From: Nymphaea colorata
Lineage: Eukaryota; Streptophyta; Magnoliopsida; Nymphaeales; Nymphaeaceae
Length of the DNA: 64,000 nt
Assembly: GCF_008831285.2 (NCBI RefSeq)
Contig: NC_045141.1
Coordinates: forward strand, 9,289,353 to 9,353,352
Direction: 5' to 3'
Shown: piece by piece, positions 1 through 13,269 of the stretch
Layout of the letters: the number at the start of each line of letters is the position of its first letter
How positions within the stretch are numbered: the stretch's first letter is position 1
Translations under genes and position numbers: made by a program
Notes under the pieces: generated by a model
Seen by the model: the letters and a program-made list of their open reading frames with translations, nothing else
The model's database searches: none
Told to the model about the DNA's origin: nothing

Positions 1-800
1 TTGAACATAAATAAGCAAACTTTGATACAATGCCCTAGGTGGATCCTGCAAACCTAAAATTGGTAGTTTTGCTGAACTATAGTTTTTGAAGGTTAATTGA
101 TGTAATGTTTGAAAATTTTAAGAAACTGGGGTTGACAGACTCATTAAGGGTTATTTGTGGCAGGTTGGGTTAGATCAAGGTTTGTGGACCATATCTGGGT
201 TAATTTTGAAGGTTTGGTTATGAGAGATCTCTTAAGCTATTTCTGGTAGTCATTAGTACTGATATATACGGAGCATAGTGAAACTATTTTCGCATTATTT
301 GTTTACTGAGTTCTGGGGCCTACATAAGATATTTTTGGTAGGTTTTGGGTACTAGAACCCTATTAGACTTGCAGCATCAATTTTTGATAAGTTTAATAAA
401 GCTAGGGTTTCGACCCACAAGAGTTATTCATAACAAGATTCTAAAACTATGATTTGTAGGGCCCACGGCTGCTATTTTTGTAGGATTGGCAGTTTTGAGG
501 TTTGTGGGTCATAATAGGGATAGAGTGGGATGGTCTAACACTGTCCTAGGTCACAGATCAAATAAGTTAGAAAACTATTAGAAAACAGTAATAAAACAAT
601 TGATTGGGGATAAAGTGATAATTTTATAGTGTGGAAAATTTGGTTGTTCATAAATGCCTCTTTTGTGCTACTATCAGTGGCAAAGACATAACACTCCAAA
701 TTTTCCACTAGGAAAGCTAATGGGCTGTGAAAATGCTAGTAGAGGTTTCAAACTTGAACCTTTACTCGAGGCTTAGAAGAAGGGAATTTTGATAGAGGAT
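1..800. other. AT-rich intergenic stretch, no gene recognised
   Basis: Non-coding. Reading frames are short and show no recognisable domain. The text is AT-rich with scattered words related to the tandem repeat that begins at about 820. I see nothing else that I can support. Confidence 0.5.
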
Positions 801-819
801 ACTTCCAAAACAAATAAAA

Positions 820-1640
820 AAAAGACCCAGCTTGGAGGAAATTTTGAAAAGGCGTTTCGTCAAATGGTTTTGAAAATTTATTCAACACACCCAATCTAAA
901 ATAAAGAAGACAAGATTCTTGATTCAACGTAACCAACCAAGGGAGAGTTTTTAAAACTAAGCAAGTTTTTTTAAGAACGCACCCAACTTGAAGAATGTAA
1001 GTTTTTCGATACGACACACCCAACTAAGGGAGATTCTAGGTTCAATGCTTGTTAGGGATTTTTGACACACCAACCCCAAAGGACAATTAGAAAGCCATTT
1101 TGGTTCTATGACTGGGATAGGGCGAAATGATATCCCTAGGTGCAATGCACCAAACCTAGATGAGAGACAATACAAGACCCTGGTTCAATGTACCCAGCAA
1201 AGCAGATTCTATGTTTAACACAGATAACCTAGAGGCCTCTAAGTTCAGTACACCCAACCCAAAGGATTGTGAGAAAGAGCTCTAGGTTCTATGACCAGAA
1301 AAGAGTACAAAGATGTTCCTACATTCAACACTCCCAACCTAGGTGAGAAACAATATAAGATCCTAGTTTAACGTACCCAACTAAGGGGTTTCTAGGTTTA
1401 ACACACCTAATCTAGAGGTTTCTGGGCTCAGCACCCAACCCAAAAGATAGTGCGAGAGCCCTCTAGGTTCTATGACAAGAAAAGAGTAAAGGGACATTTC
1501 TAGGTTTAACACACTCAACCTAGACAAAAGACAATTTAGGAACTTGGTTCAACACACCCAACCGAGGGAGGTTCTATGTTAACGTACCCAACCTAGGATT
1601 GTTGGGTTCAACATACACAACCCAAATGACAAGGAGAGAC
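820..1640. repeat. Degenerate tandem repeat, period about 182 bp
   Basis: A phrase beginning CAACCC(C)AAA recurs at 1071, 1255, 1436 and 1618, giving spacings of 184, 181 and 182 bp. A second phrase, GGTTCTATGAC, recurs at 1102, 1285 and 1466 (183 and 181 bp). Inside each unit a shorter motif of the form CTAGGTTCAACACACCCAAC is repeated with drift, so the array is a higher-order repeat built from about 40-60 bp subunits. The left part (about 820-1070) is more diverged. The two reading frames on the minus strand here come from the repeat and are not genes. Confidence 0.75.
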
Positions 1641-1649
1641 ACTCTAAAT

Positions 1650-2204
1650 GTCAACAACTACACTAGAAGATGGTCAGAATAACATCGAATGTCAAAGATC
1701 ATCCTCAAGATCTTTTCAGATTCTGCTATTATGCTTTTAGTGTTCTATGGTGTGAGAGACATAACTTCTCTATACCAGTGGTATTTATCAGGATTGGTTT
1801 CTTACCATCACAGTCAAGTCTTTGAGAGAAAATTTCTCTATCGCTTGAATATAACTTGAAGTTATCCTTCTCAACTTCATAGAAAACCATGGAAAAGGAA
1901 CAAATATTAGCCTAGAACTACTTATCTTTAGAAGATCTCTGCATTCCATACTTTTGAGAATTCAACCCATCTTTCTTTTGTATCTTGGTAGGCACCTTTT
2001 CATTTTGCTCTTCTTTTTGACTTTTTGGATTAATCGCTTTGGCTCTTTCTTTTTTGCTTTCTCTTTTTATCAGGCCGACCTTGCAAGGGAAATGTCTCAC
2101 ACCCAATAGGCTGCTATGGGCCCTCACCACTTTCGTGACTTCACATAGTTTTGTCATGTGCAATGTCAAACCTATTGGGAAATTAAACATATAAGTATCA
2201 CAGG

Positions 2205-2235
<31 letters not shown>

Positions 2236-2790
2236 CAAAATTACCAATAAGAAAATGATAGTGAAAAATGCAAACAACTCAAACAAATGTGGGGCAATCC
2301 CCAAATTGACCTGTCTTCGCTATATGAAAATGATTTATTGTGAGGTAATCCCCAGTTCGACTTGTAGTAAACAATACTTTCTATATGTAGTTTAATTGCA
2401 CAATTGTCAACAATCCCCATTCACATAATAAGATTGAAAGCAATTCAAATAGACATAGGGTCAAAGCAATACCTTCTATGCACAAAAAAAATTCTTACAT
2501 GAATCTATGTTGTCCTCTAACAACATCATCTATAATCTACATGTAGCTTATCTATAAAATCAATAAAACAAAAACCGAACCTTGTTGCATAATGTATAGT
2601 TTAACATTCACATCGAACAACCATAACTGAAAAACCAAGTTGAGACAATAATATCAAATAAGAGAACAAGTAGATAAACAACAATTCAAGTGAACAGCAA
2701 TATAAAAAACTGAGTTTTCAACTAAACTATATGAACAAGTAATCAAGAAAAATCTTCTTAATGAAGATGCCAACAAGTTTTTAGCAAAGT
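1650..2790. other. AT-rich non-coding stretch with a (TA)n tract
   Basis: No gene recognised. A short (TA)n microsatellite lies at about 2211-2234. The right half may be 3' flank of the decayed hAT element that ends at 2797, but I could not identify a terminal inverted repeat. Confidence 0.4.
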
Positions 2791-2796
2791 TCAAAT

Positions 2797-5150
2797 TCAG
2801 ATGTTCTCATCATTGTCGTCTTTATCAGAAGCAGACAAAGGATCTTCATTTGAATCATCCATAATAGAATTATCATTTTCCTCTTCCATCTTTTCATCAT
2901 TTGCACTTTCAATTTCTTCTCCTTCATCTCATACTTTTCTTTTACATTCATTCAGAAACATTGATATAATGTATTTAGTAAACAATAAACAAAATTGTAC
3001 TTATATTTACTTCACAAATTATGAATTGTTTACATTCATTTGTCATCTTTGAAAGATGAATTATGCCTAGTCTTCTTGGAGGAACTGACTAAATTCTCAA
3101 GAGGAATATTACATATATCTTCCAAATCAAAACCCGATCCAAAAATCAACAAATGCAAAAGGTGGTAAAACATGATCTTCCTTTTCTATAACCTAGTTGT
3201 CATTAGAATCAACATTGTTAGCATATAATGAATATTTGACATTTTCTTCTTCTTGAATGTCTTCCTAACTTCAAATTATACATGACAATCATCAAATTGT
3301 TGAATTTCTTGTTCAAGGTGATTTCTCTTTTTTGTATGTACCTATCAAATAATTTCATAAGTTTTAAACACTAATCAATAAATGTATAAGATACATAGTA
3401 AATAGAATCAATCATGTCAAGGCATTATTATTTTCTAATGAAGATGTGCTCCAATTACACTCACACCAAAAGGCACTACAAGTAGGATTGAGAATATGCA
3501 TGGTGATGTTATTGAGTTTCTTTGTTTCCATGGCAAATGAATTCCACCAAAAAAGAAAAATGATCATGAAAATAAAAAGAACATTGAAGTATACCAGGTG
3601 ATAACATATTTCTTGTTCCAGTTACTTTATGCGTTCGAATGTAACCTTGTGCCTTTTCATATCTATTCATTTGAACAACAATTTTGTATTGCACTTGTAC
3701 ATCGGGTACCATTACATCCAAGCATCATAGAAACTCAACCTTCACCGCACCATTCATGTACAAAACATGATCAAAGAAAATTTGTGGGTTCAAATAATAT
3801 CCTGCAATATGTAGACTTTGACACAACTGATTGTCCCAATGTTGGTCAACGAATTTCCAAATTTTTATCTATATTTTTTTCATCATTGTCTACATTTGGA
3901 GGTTATTTCTTCTTTTGTCCTTCTTATATATTTATACAAAAACTCCATAGTCGGGTCTCATATGAATCAACTACTCTTAATACCTTCACTAGGGGTAATG
4001 TGACCTTAATAATTCTTTCGAAAATTTTTATTCATAGTAATAATATATGCTACCAGTTTACCTTTTGCATTCTTTACATAATAATCACTATCTTAAAACC
4101 TTGGATATACAAACATTTGTTTCAGTCTTTTCTTATTGGTGAGAATGCTTTACTAGATAACATAAGAAGTTACAAAGGGAGTAATAGCTAGTCACAAAAG
4201 TTCTTTACCATCAATATATTTTCTCATCAAATTTAAAAGTCATGAATGCCCATATCTAAATGTCGTAATAGTCTTTAGTTTCTCTAAGTCTTGCTTGCAT
4301 ATATTCATCTCGCTAACATCACCACTTTAAATATGAGCAACGTGTTGCACAATGAATCTAGAAAACATGTTTAAAACCTTCATTGTCTTTTATCTTCAAG
4401 CATGTAGCTTTGTAGTTAGCAACATTATCAGTAATTATTTGAACGACATTTTGTTTCCCAATTTCTTTAATTACTTTGAATAAATAATTTTATCAAATTA
4501 TTTGATGTCTTCTTTACTCCACTAATGTCACAAGACTTTAGGAAAACTGTACCTGAAGGATTATTCACATGAAAATTGATCAAGTTTCTACTTTTGCCAC
4601 TAGTTTGTCACCATGATTTCTTATACTCCATTGACCAAGCTTCTGTGTTCTCAATTTCATCTTTCAAGATCCAAGTTCTCATTTCATAAGAGCTTGGTGG
4701 CTTCATTACATAGAGAAATTTTCCTATTGAAGTGTAAATTTTTTTGCTTAAGTCTTTTTTGAAGGCACTATCTATTGTTGTTTGTCAAGCTCCCGAAATT
4801 ACAAATTTATCAAGAGGGTATTTTGAACTTCCAACTTGACTAATAGAAGGAAAAGTAAAACAACATCATTTCTTGCTTCATTTGCAGACAATTTGAGATT
4901 GCTTTTCTCCTTTGCTTTTTCAGCAACCCTGGTTCTAGGTAATTTTGGAAAATTGTATTACATCTATTGGTGCATCTTTGCATAGCACAACACCTTTATG
5001 TGTCCCAGCTAGATGCTCTTTGACTCTTTTGACACAGCCTATATGAATATTGTGACAATAATTAAATTACATATTTCCTCCCTCCGATTTGTCATTTGGA
5101 TCTTCAGTACAATGCTTTCAAGCTGGATCATGACATTTTTTTGCAAACTT
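2797..5150 (-). pseudogene. hAT-superfamily transposase relic (BED finger, DUF659, hATC)
   Basis: Reading the minus strand from 5150 to 2797 across many stops and frameshifts gives the domains of a plant hAT transposase in the normal order. First comes a BED-type zinc-finger region (HDPA, KHCTEDPNDKSE, then GVKRVKEHLAGTHKGV) near 4975-5150. A DUF659-like core follows at about 4380-4640 (FLKSCDISGVKKTSN, then NVVQIITDN, then a decayed CAAHCINL motif). Next is a region resembling AITPFVTSY near 4160-4190. The hATC dimerisation motif reads NPTCSAFWCECNWS near 3440-3500, against the usual QTCSSSGCERNWS. The relic ends in an acidic tail (DDSNEDPLSASDKDDND) with stop at 2797-2799. In living elements this protein cuts and pastes hAT DNA. 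Here it is clearly dead. The family assignment rests on motif recognition; the exact ends and TIRs are unknown. Confidence 0.8.
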
Positions 5151-6050
5151 ACAATGAACTAGATATATAATTCAAAAAGATCTAGCAACATCAATAAGTT
5201 AGTCTACTAGCATCCACATATCCAAAGTGTGCATATGACATGAACATAAAGAATGACAATCCAAGTGAGGAACATGGATAAAGGTATCATGTCAATAGTT
5301 GAAAATAATAAATTGACTACTTAATGCACCATGACAGTCGAAAATCGTAATAGACAGACCTAAACAAAATATATTTGAGCTAACTTGACTTCAAACACGT
5401 AGGCAATGCATAAGAATGGAAATTTCCTGCTATAACAAATCTTTACTGCAATGACTTCCACAAAAGGATAGGCTCTTCTAAATACAATAATATATAAACT
5501 ATCAACCATATTAATGAACCACTTAGAATTATATAATAGTATTTACAGTTTACACTAACTTGAATGCACATATTTCTTTAAATCTAAGTTCACTTATATG
5601 AAAGAATAATTAAACCATCTTATGCAGCTCTGCTACATTCTGAGCTTTTCAAATCACTTGTCTTTAGCAATACCTTTTCCATTGAAAAATACCATTAGGA
5701 GAAATGTTGATTGTTATTCTTATTAAGGCATCGTATATCTCCATCAAATGGGCAAAGATCCACCCAAACTTATTTATCTACTCATATAACCATCGGCATG
5801 ATCTTCTTAGCTCAAAGAAAAGGTGAGAAGTTAAATTACTGCTTGATCAATCAAATTCAGATGTTAAGTCATGCCAATCAAAATCACTTTGAAGCAGGCT
5901 ATAAAAGTTGGCTTGAATCAGTTGAGGAGATGGAGGGCTAAAAAAAATTCCAACGAGTGGTTTGGAACCAAAAAAATAATGGAAAATTAGAAACTTAAAG
6001 TTACTGCAGCGCATGGTTAGAAATGTACGGGAAATTGAACTCTCTCTCTA
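5150..6050. other. Non-coding, no feature recognised
   Basis: AT-rich sequence upstream of the hAT transposase relic on its own strand. It probably includes the 5' part of that element. A 76-codon plus-strand frame at 5711-5941 matches nothing I know. Confidence 0.35.
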
Positions 6051-6052
6051 TA

Positions 6053-6230
<178 letters not shown>

Positions 6231-6239
6231 TAGAATGAA

Positions 6240-9200
6240 ACAAACAAAAAATTCAAAGTTATCCACATAATTATCAACTATATTTATATGTATATTGGTT
6301 TCATAGGCATGCAAGAGTTTGCCTATAACATGGCCTTTTCTTATTTTTTAGTAGTCTAAAACTCTATATCTATGTCATACATTTCTAGTGCTTGGACAGC
6401 TAGTGGCCACTAGAACAATATTTTCACTCTACGTTACAGTTCTTTGCTGTATGGAATATAGCATGCTGTCTACCCACAATCTCATCTATGCCACTAATGT
6501 TCTTGCCAATTTTGTGATATTTGCCTAATTCTTCTACTTTAGGAGTTGGCTCATTAAAATGATATTGCAAATTTGTTAGTCTTATATAGTTCAATTTGGT
6601 TTCTTAGTAGATAAAGTGGAGATTTTTAATCTTCTTTTCATTTTCCTAGTGAAAATGGTCATTTTGGAGGTCAAACACAATTTCTTTGATGTGGCCCGCA
6701 AAATAATCTTGTTGAGTGGCATATGTATCCCTTTTGGTCACTCTCGTTGTTAGTACCATTCTCTCTATTAACAGTTTTTAGCATGCTATCTTTTATTAAA
6801 AGTTATAGGACAAAAATTTAGAATGGGAAGGAAATGTGCTTGTACAAACATATAGATCAGAGTACACATTGATTAGGCATTGAAACTTTCCAACATCTCT
6901 TCATCGCTGGTTTTTCATTCTCTTCCTTGACTTCTTATTCCATCATTCTGTACCGTCAAGAATCCCTCACTGTCAGACTTCTTCCACTCCTTCTTCTTCC
7001 TTTTCGTTTCTGCCACCTTCCTTCTTTGTTTCTCTTTGTTAAAACCTGAAGTGTCAAGGGTGTGAGGTTCCTCATGTGTCGGTTTCTTCTCAGCCGTGGG
7101 GGGCCAACATGGGTCCAGATCTGGACCTATTCCAGATCTGCTACTCACCAAAAACAAAAAAAAAACATTTACAGGTTTTGGTCATATCACTTCTCAAGAG
7201 AATAATTAAAGAACAAATACAAGAAATTCATATTTACGCAGGTTCATGATTATACACTACATAGATTATATATCCAAAGTTCTATTTTAACATGAACATC
7301 AGACCATGCATGATTCTTAAATAGCACATTAATGAAAATCAAAAGTCCATGACACGTGAACCATCCACATAGAAAATGATAGACATGATAACATTAAAAC
7401 AAATTCTATAAAGCTGTTGGGATCTGCCATTACAAGGTGAACAACTTCAACTGTTTTCCTTGTTTCATCTGAGTGAGGAGGATGTGCATAATATGGCAGC
7501 AGGTGTCTCTACCTTCAGCACAATCTGTAACATCTAATGAAGGAGGAACAATGTTTGTTGCTGCATCCTCCACCCCGTTTAGGGAAAGAATATGGAGCTA
7601 TTAAAGCTTTACTCGAGCCCTATTATGCCCCTTTTCTCTCTTTGGTAAACATGTAGGTAATCTATTATCAACTGTAATAATAAAACCAACAGATGACCAC
7701 CATAAACATTGTATTGTTGAGACCACAAAGCTGAGAGGAATGTGTATCCACACCCCCTTCCATTTGTCTGCCCAGAACCAGAAATGAATGTTATGCCATG
7801 TGGGTGTTTACTACCATGAATGACATTGGGCTTGGTGGACAACACAAGTCTAGTCTCCTCGTTGTCATCTGCCTCCTCCATCAATACTCGGGGCAGAGCT
7901 TATAGTGAATAACAGATGGAATTAATGACCCTTCATCACGTTATTGTGTGGATAGAGAGGGCGACACCTATTGCTGCCCCTTTTATTTTCAGTCGGTGGG
8001 TGGAGGGCCATCCTCTTGACAATATAGAGTTCTCTAAATGGAAAAACAAAGAGGAAAGGGTGCAATCTTAGTTTTCTATGGGTTATGGTAAATCGCAGGT
8101 AGGCTCTACCAGATTTTGTCAGAATTCCACAAGGCCACAGAGAGCCAGGCTAGTAAACATGTCTCTGACACCACTGAAGGAAATTCATACAAATATATAA
8201 CTACATATCACCTAGTGAATGTAAGCATCTATTGTACACCTTGAGTCTTTTAGTGGAAGATTGTGAAAAAGAAACAGATTTTTGACTCTCGTTCTGGATA
8301 GGGATATGGTTTTCACAGTGTTTTGGAAAAACCTTCAATGTCTGACAACCCTAATCACTTCAATGTTCCTTTCACACTTTCCCCTCTTTCTTCCTTTGGT
8401 TTTCTCTAGCCATTTCTACAACCACAACATTAGTAGGTGGCTTATGCAGGTAGTTACACAACTCATCTGAGTAGTAGTGTTAGATTGGATCCAGCCGATG
8501 ATGGGTGGATCTAGATCAGAAATCTAACAACTGAGTATTATCATTTTTCTACTTCATGGATTCTGCACCCATGGAAAAAGCCATCTGTATTTTGTTTGGT
8601 CTATTTTGGTGATTAAAAGCACTAGATAGGTTGGCTATAGAATTTCGTCTCCAACAATAGTAGCAGCAGCATTAGTGAAATCTAGCACAAACTTATTTCC
8701 CTACAGTTCACTGCACTTCTTTGTGGGGTTAGTTTTTAAAAAATGATGTATGGCAATAATGAGCCATGTTGTAACTGCCCATACTAGCCCACATACTTTT
8801 TTTTATTTACATATAGTTATTTCATTAGTTTTCAATTTTTTACAAATGGTTGCCCCTTAAGTTTGAAATTTAAAGTAACAATGCCCCTTACCCAGAAACT
8901 TTTGGCTCTGCCACTAATGTATAGTTGGTAGTAGAAAATTCATGTCCGCACAAAGACATAGCTATATACTTGTAATTTAGCAATTTTTTTATGTGTGTGC
9001 AGGTAGAACAAAGTACATGTGTGAGCATGCATGGATAGGTGTGTATCTGTCAACATGTTTGAGCATTGGAGCCTTGGAGATTCCAACATACTGAAAATCT
9101 ATACAACACCAATACTTTGACCATGTTAGGTAGCAATAACAGAATATACTTCAATCATGGGTTTTGATGACGGCTCAAAGCCGTAAGCAAAGACCCACTA

Positions 9201-10980
9201 GAGCAATTGGCAAAGACCCACAAGACCTGTCACAATTCATAAGTCGACAACTCCTAAGCTGTCGGCAATTGAATTTTCCCGTGTTCCTATATATTAGGAA
9301 TTTCCTATCTATGTTATGATTTCTCACCCAGTGAAAGATCCTGGAAGGTGATTTATTAAACCTGTATAGGTTTTTTTTTTTTTTTTCTAGTAGCAACATT
9401 GACAACTAATGAGTGACAAAGAATAAGCTAATAATCTTGCGATATATAATTTCATGGTTATGCTTCAAAGCCCAAAAAAAAAAAACTCTTGTAACTGTAC
9501 TACTTTAGGAGTTGAGAATTTAAAAAACACTTCTTGTTGAATATCAACACCTCATATTCTTTTCTGGAGTATTACATCATGAAACATATTCTTTGGTTTT
9601 CATGCAATTTTGCCATAGTGACATGAGCGTTTCAAATGGACAGTCATCGCTTCATCACCTGCTACGACTGCCAAATTGTTTCACAACTTCTGCTCTGCTA
9701 TCAAAGCATGATTGATGTCAACAACTTGTCCCAAACCAAGGACAAAGTGTACTCGGCGGGTGCACTAGCTGCAGCAACCTGCATATATATCATGAAAGAA
9801 GCCAAAATTTCCATCATGAAGCTGAAGAGCTTGATAACTGTTAACTTTCTTTCAGCAAGTAAATCATAAGACTGCCTACCTAAAAGCTTCGGAGGATTAA
9901 GTATACATATTAAGGAACAAATATATAGGTTTTGTACACTATTTTAGATAAAAAGTGGTTATAGTTTACATTGACATGAGAAAAAGCAACCAGGATAAAC
10001 ATAAAAAAATGGTCGTGAGATTACTTATATGCTTCAAACTGAAATGTATAGGCCAATGGAATTGCATAACCAAGATCCTAACTGTCAGTATCAGGTGAAG
10101 CATTTCACTATAAAATGGAGAGTCTGTCTATAATATTAAATTTGTTATGGTTGTCTTACTAAACAAAACCAAGTTCAGACTAATTTAAAATATAGGCTGA
10201 AAAATGAGGAGGCAAGCCAATATTGAGCATCTACTCAGGTATAGTTTTTACAAAGAGCTGACATGATACGTAACGATTAACATTGGCCCTGCCTATACAC
10301 TGACAAGGGCATGCACAATCATGATACAAAGGGTCATTCCAGATATGGTGCAGTTTTGGAATTAGCAATCAAAACAAATCTTAAGTAACTTTAAAGTACC
10401 ATAATTGTAAAATGAGAAAGGAAATTGCACTTCATTTCTATATCTTAGAGGACTCATGGGAACAAATCGAAAGGCCCTCCCGCCAAATCTGCCAGCAGAT
10501 CTTCCTGAAAGTAACTTGGCAGGTCTGCATGCAGCAATGATCGACCTTGCAGTTAACCTAATCTAGAACAACAAATGTTGTGTGTTTCCGTATAAATATA
10601 ATACTGTCAGCCAATGTTGATGTACATGTATTTCTCACTTACATACTCAATCAGAAGCCTAATTCAGCATGCAAAAGGCTACATACCATTTTTTCATATA
10701 AAAAATTGTAAAAACAATATACTCACTTAACAGTTAGAATGAAGGAGAAATTTTGCAAAGAATAATCATCACATTGCATATTTCATATGAAAGAAATTTG
10801 AAAATTTGATAAAGGCCTATTAGTAACCAACAACATGGAAACACCATCGTTATTCTAATCGTACCTCAGTTGAGTGGTTATCAGCCACCAACATTGCTTT
10901 TGAGAAGTTCCCAACCTTTTTCTAGAAGGTAAAAAGGTGGGTACTGCTAAACTCAACTTCAAACCCTAAGGAGTCATTTA
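6240..10980. other. Long intergenic stretch without a recognisable gene
   Basis: About 4.7 kb in which no frame on either strand gives a protein family I can name. The longest frames are a 91-codon minus-strand one at 7609-7884 and a 77-codon plus-strand one at 9636-9869. A 37-codon plus-strand frame near 10455-10568 has non-repetitive composition (begins MGTNRKALPPNLPADLPE) and could be an exon scrap, but I cannot assign it. A poly-T tract of about 17 bases lies near 9369-9386. No terminal repeats or RNA genes were recognised. Confidence 0.4.
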
Positions 10981-10983
10981 ATA

Positions 10984-11009
10984 TGTATATATATATATAT
11001 ATATATATA
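10984..11009. repeat. (TA)n microsatellite
   Basis: An uninterrupted TA dinucleotide run of about 26 bases. Confidence 0.9.
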
Positions 11010-11395
11010 GATGAGAACTTCAAGACAACAAATGATGTCCTAGGCTATGGCAACTCAATGGGTTTTGCTAATTCCTATCAATCATTTCAGATTAAAAAAT
11101 TTTGCTTTGCCAAGTTATTTTCATTTCAATGTCAGAAGAAGTTGGATGAACAAAGGGAGGTAAAGTTGACTTTTAAGTAACTTTATCAAAGACTTTATAA
11201 TGATGATGGCCATTATTATGTTTGGTAGGTCAAGTAATGAATATGTAAATGGAACAATAGAATTTATATTATTTGCCCTTCGTGAATGCTCCAAAGGCTA
11301 ATGGATGGATCAAATGTCCAGGCACAAAATACAACTTCTCATATTGATCTTTATAGATAGTGTTTGATCATACAATACGTAATAGAATCTGTGCA

Positions 11396-13260
11396 GGTCA
11401 CACTCAAAGGTATCATCACGAAGAACCTTTTACAACATCGATAGTTAATATTGATAATGCACCTGATGAATCAGAGGACGATGAGATGCATGAATTGTTG
11501 CACGATATCTTTAAAACATCAAGCTTAGATATTGGTTAGATGAAGATGAACACGATTCTAGGAATAGTCATACCGCAAATTTTGAATCATTTAATAAGTT
11601 ATAGGAGGATGCATGGCCAAGAACTACACACATGTTTTACACGGTTCAATAATTGTCTTTCTTAGTTCGGCTCTTTCAAATATAATGCTTATTGGATGGA
11701 GCAACAAGCTATTCATCATGTTACTTGAATTGTTGAAAGCAACATTTCTTAAAGGAAAAAAGCTATCAAAATCTTATCATGAGATGAAAAGAATTACTGA
11801 AAATTTAGGCTTCCTTGCCTCTAATACTCATAATCATGTGATGGCTTCAATCCTTTTATGACAATGAATAAAACTCATTACACGTGGACAATTATGCTAA
11901 CTTCATACAATTGGCATTCTTAGATGTGCATGAAGCAACCTTATTTCATACTCACACTGCTTATTCAATAATTCTAAACATGATATTGATTTGTATCTAC
12001 AGCCACTTATAGAAGAATTGAAACAATTGTGGGAGGTTAGGGTGGAGACATATGATGCATCAAAATGAGAAACATTTTAACTACTTGCAGCATTCTTGTA
12101 GATGATTAATAATTGTTTTACGTATGAAAATATGTCTGGGTAGAGCACTAAAGGTCAGTTTAGTTGTCTTTGGCAATAAGGATACAGGTTTCTATTGCCT
12201 CCACGGTTCTAATAAACAACTTTGACACCACCAGTGGTTGCCAATGGACCATCGATGTCGTCAAGATGCACGTTCTTTTGATGGAACTATCGAAGTGAGG
12301 TCTGCCTCTATCATACTTTCTGCAACAGATGCATTACATGATGTTTAATGTATCAACATTCAGCTTAGGCTAAAGGTTCCTGCTCAACATTTGTCATACA
12401 ATTGGAGGAAAAAATGCATTTTTTTCAGTTATGATTAGCACATAGAGGAAAATGTATGTGAAAACTTCATTGGGACACTCTTCAATATAAACAGCAAGAC
12501 AAAAGGCAACGTGTATGACTGGATTGATTTGGAAGCAATGTCTATAAGGCATTCGCTTCACCCACTACAACTTGGTCATTCTAATAGAGTTCATTTGTCT
12601 CCAACATGTTTCTCGATGCACAAGAAAGAGAATGACACTTTTTGCGTAGTACTAAAAGATATCACAATTGTAGATCTACTTTGCAAACTTTTCTCAATGC
12701 ATGCACACAAAAGAACACAAATATTCTAGACTTAAAAGTCATGATTGCCATATGATAATGCACTAATTTCTTCCATTAATTATGTGAATATCAATATAAA
12801 AAAATGTGAGCTCTGTGATTATAGAGTATGTGATCTCCATAAAGAGCTGGTTTCAAAAGTGTTGAATAAAAATGATCTAACCCAATCGGAAGAACAATTA
12901 TTATTACATTGTGTCATCTTGAAAGGATATCTCTTCTAATTTTCTATGACATTGTGGTGCACTTACCTATTCACTTGGCAAGGTAAGCACTATTAGGTGG
13001 TCTAGTGCATTATCACTAAATGTATCCCATCGAAAGATACATGTGGCTTTGTAATATTTGTTATTTTTAATATTATTAATACTACTAATGTTCTTTTAAT
13101 ACTACTAATCATATGTTTGAAGTAAAAGTCAATCAAAAGGTTCTATTACTGAGGGTTACTTTGCTGAAGAGTGCATGATCTTTTGTTCATAGTACCTTGA
13201 TAACATGAAGTCAATGTTAAATCATCCACATAGAAATGATGATGTTGTAGTAGAAGTAAT
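11396..13260 (+). pseudogene. CACTA (En/Spm) transposase relic, TNP2 family
   Basis: Stitched across stops and frameshifts, the plus strand reads as a plant CACTA transposase in collinear order. A leader segment reads DEMHELLHDIFK near 11480. Then comes WSNKLFIMLLELLKATF (about 11697-11747), part of the GWSNKSF block of TNP2 proteins, followed by KSYHEMKRI. A segment DHRCRQDARSFDGTIEVRSA (about 12243-12305) matches the DARSFDGT block. YNWRKKCIFF and HIEENVCENFIGT follow near 12400-12475, matching HNWRKKSIFF and MHIEKNVCDNVIGT. The tail shows LSPTCFSMHKKE (about 12595), SKVLN (about 12860), MYPIERYM (about 13021) and EGYFAEECMIF (about 13150). The living protein binds subterminal repeats and excises CACTA elements. 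This copy has many stops and cannot make it. The CACTA ends were not located. Confidence 0.82.
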
Positions 13261-13269
13261 GAAGGGATA

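Noticed and set aside
7609-7884. A 91-codon minus-strand frame with balanced composition.
   Set aside because: No recognisable family and no supporting splice, promoter or repeat context. Left as unassigned intergenic sequence.
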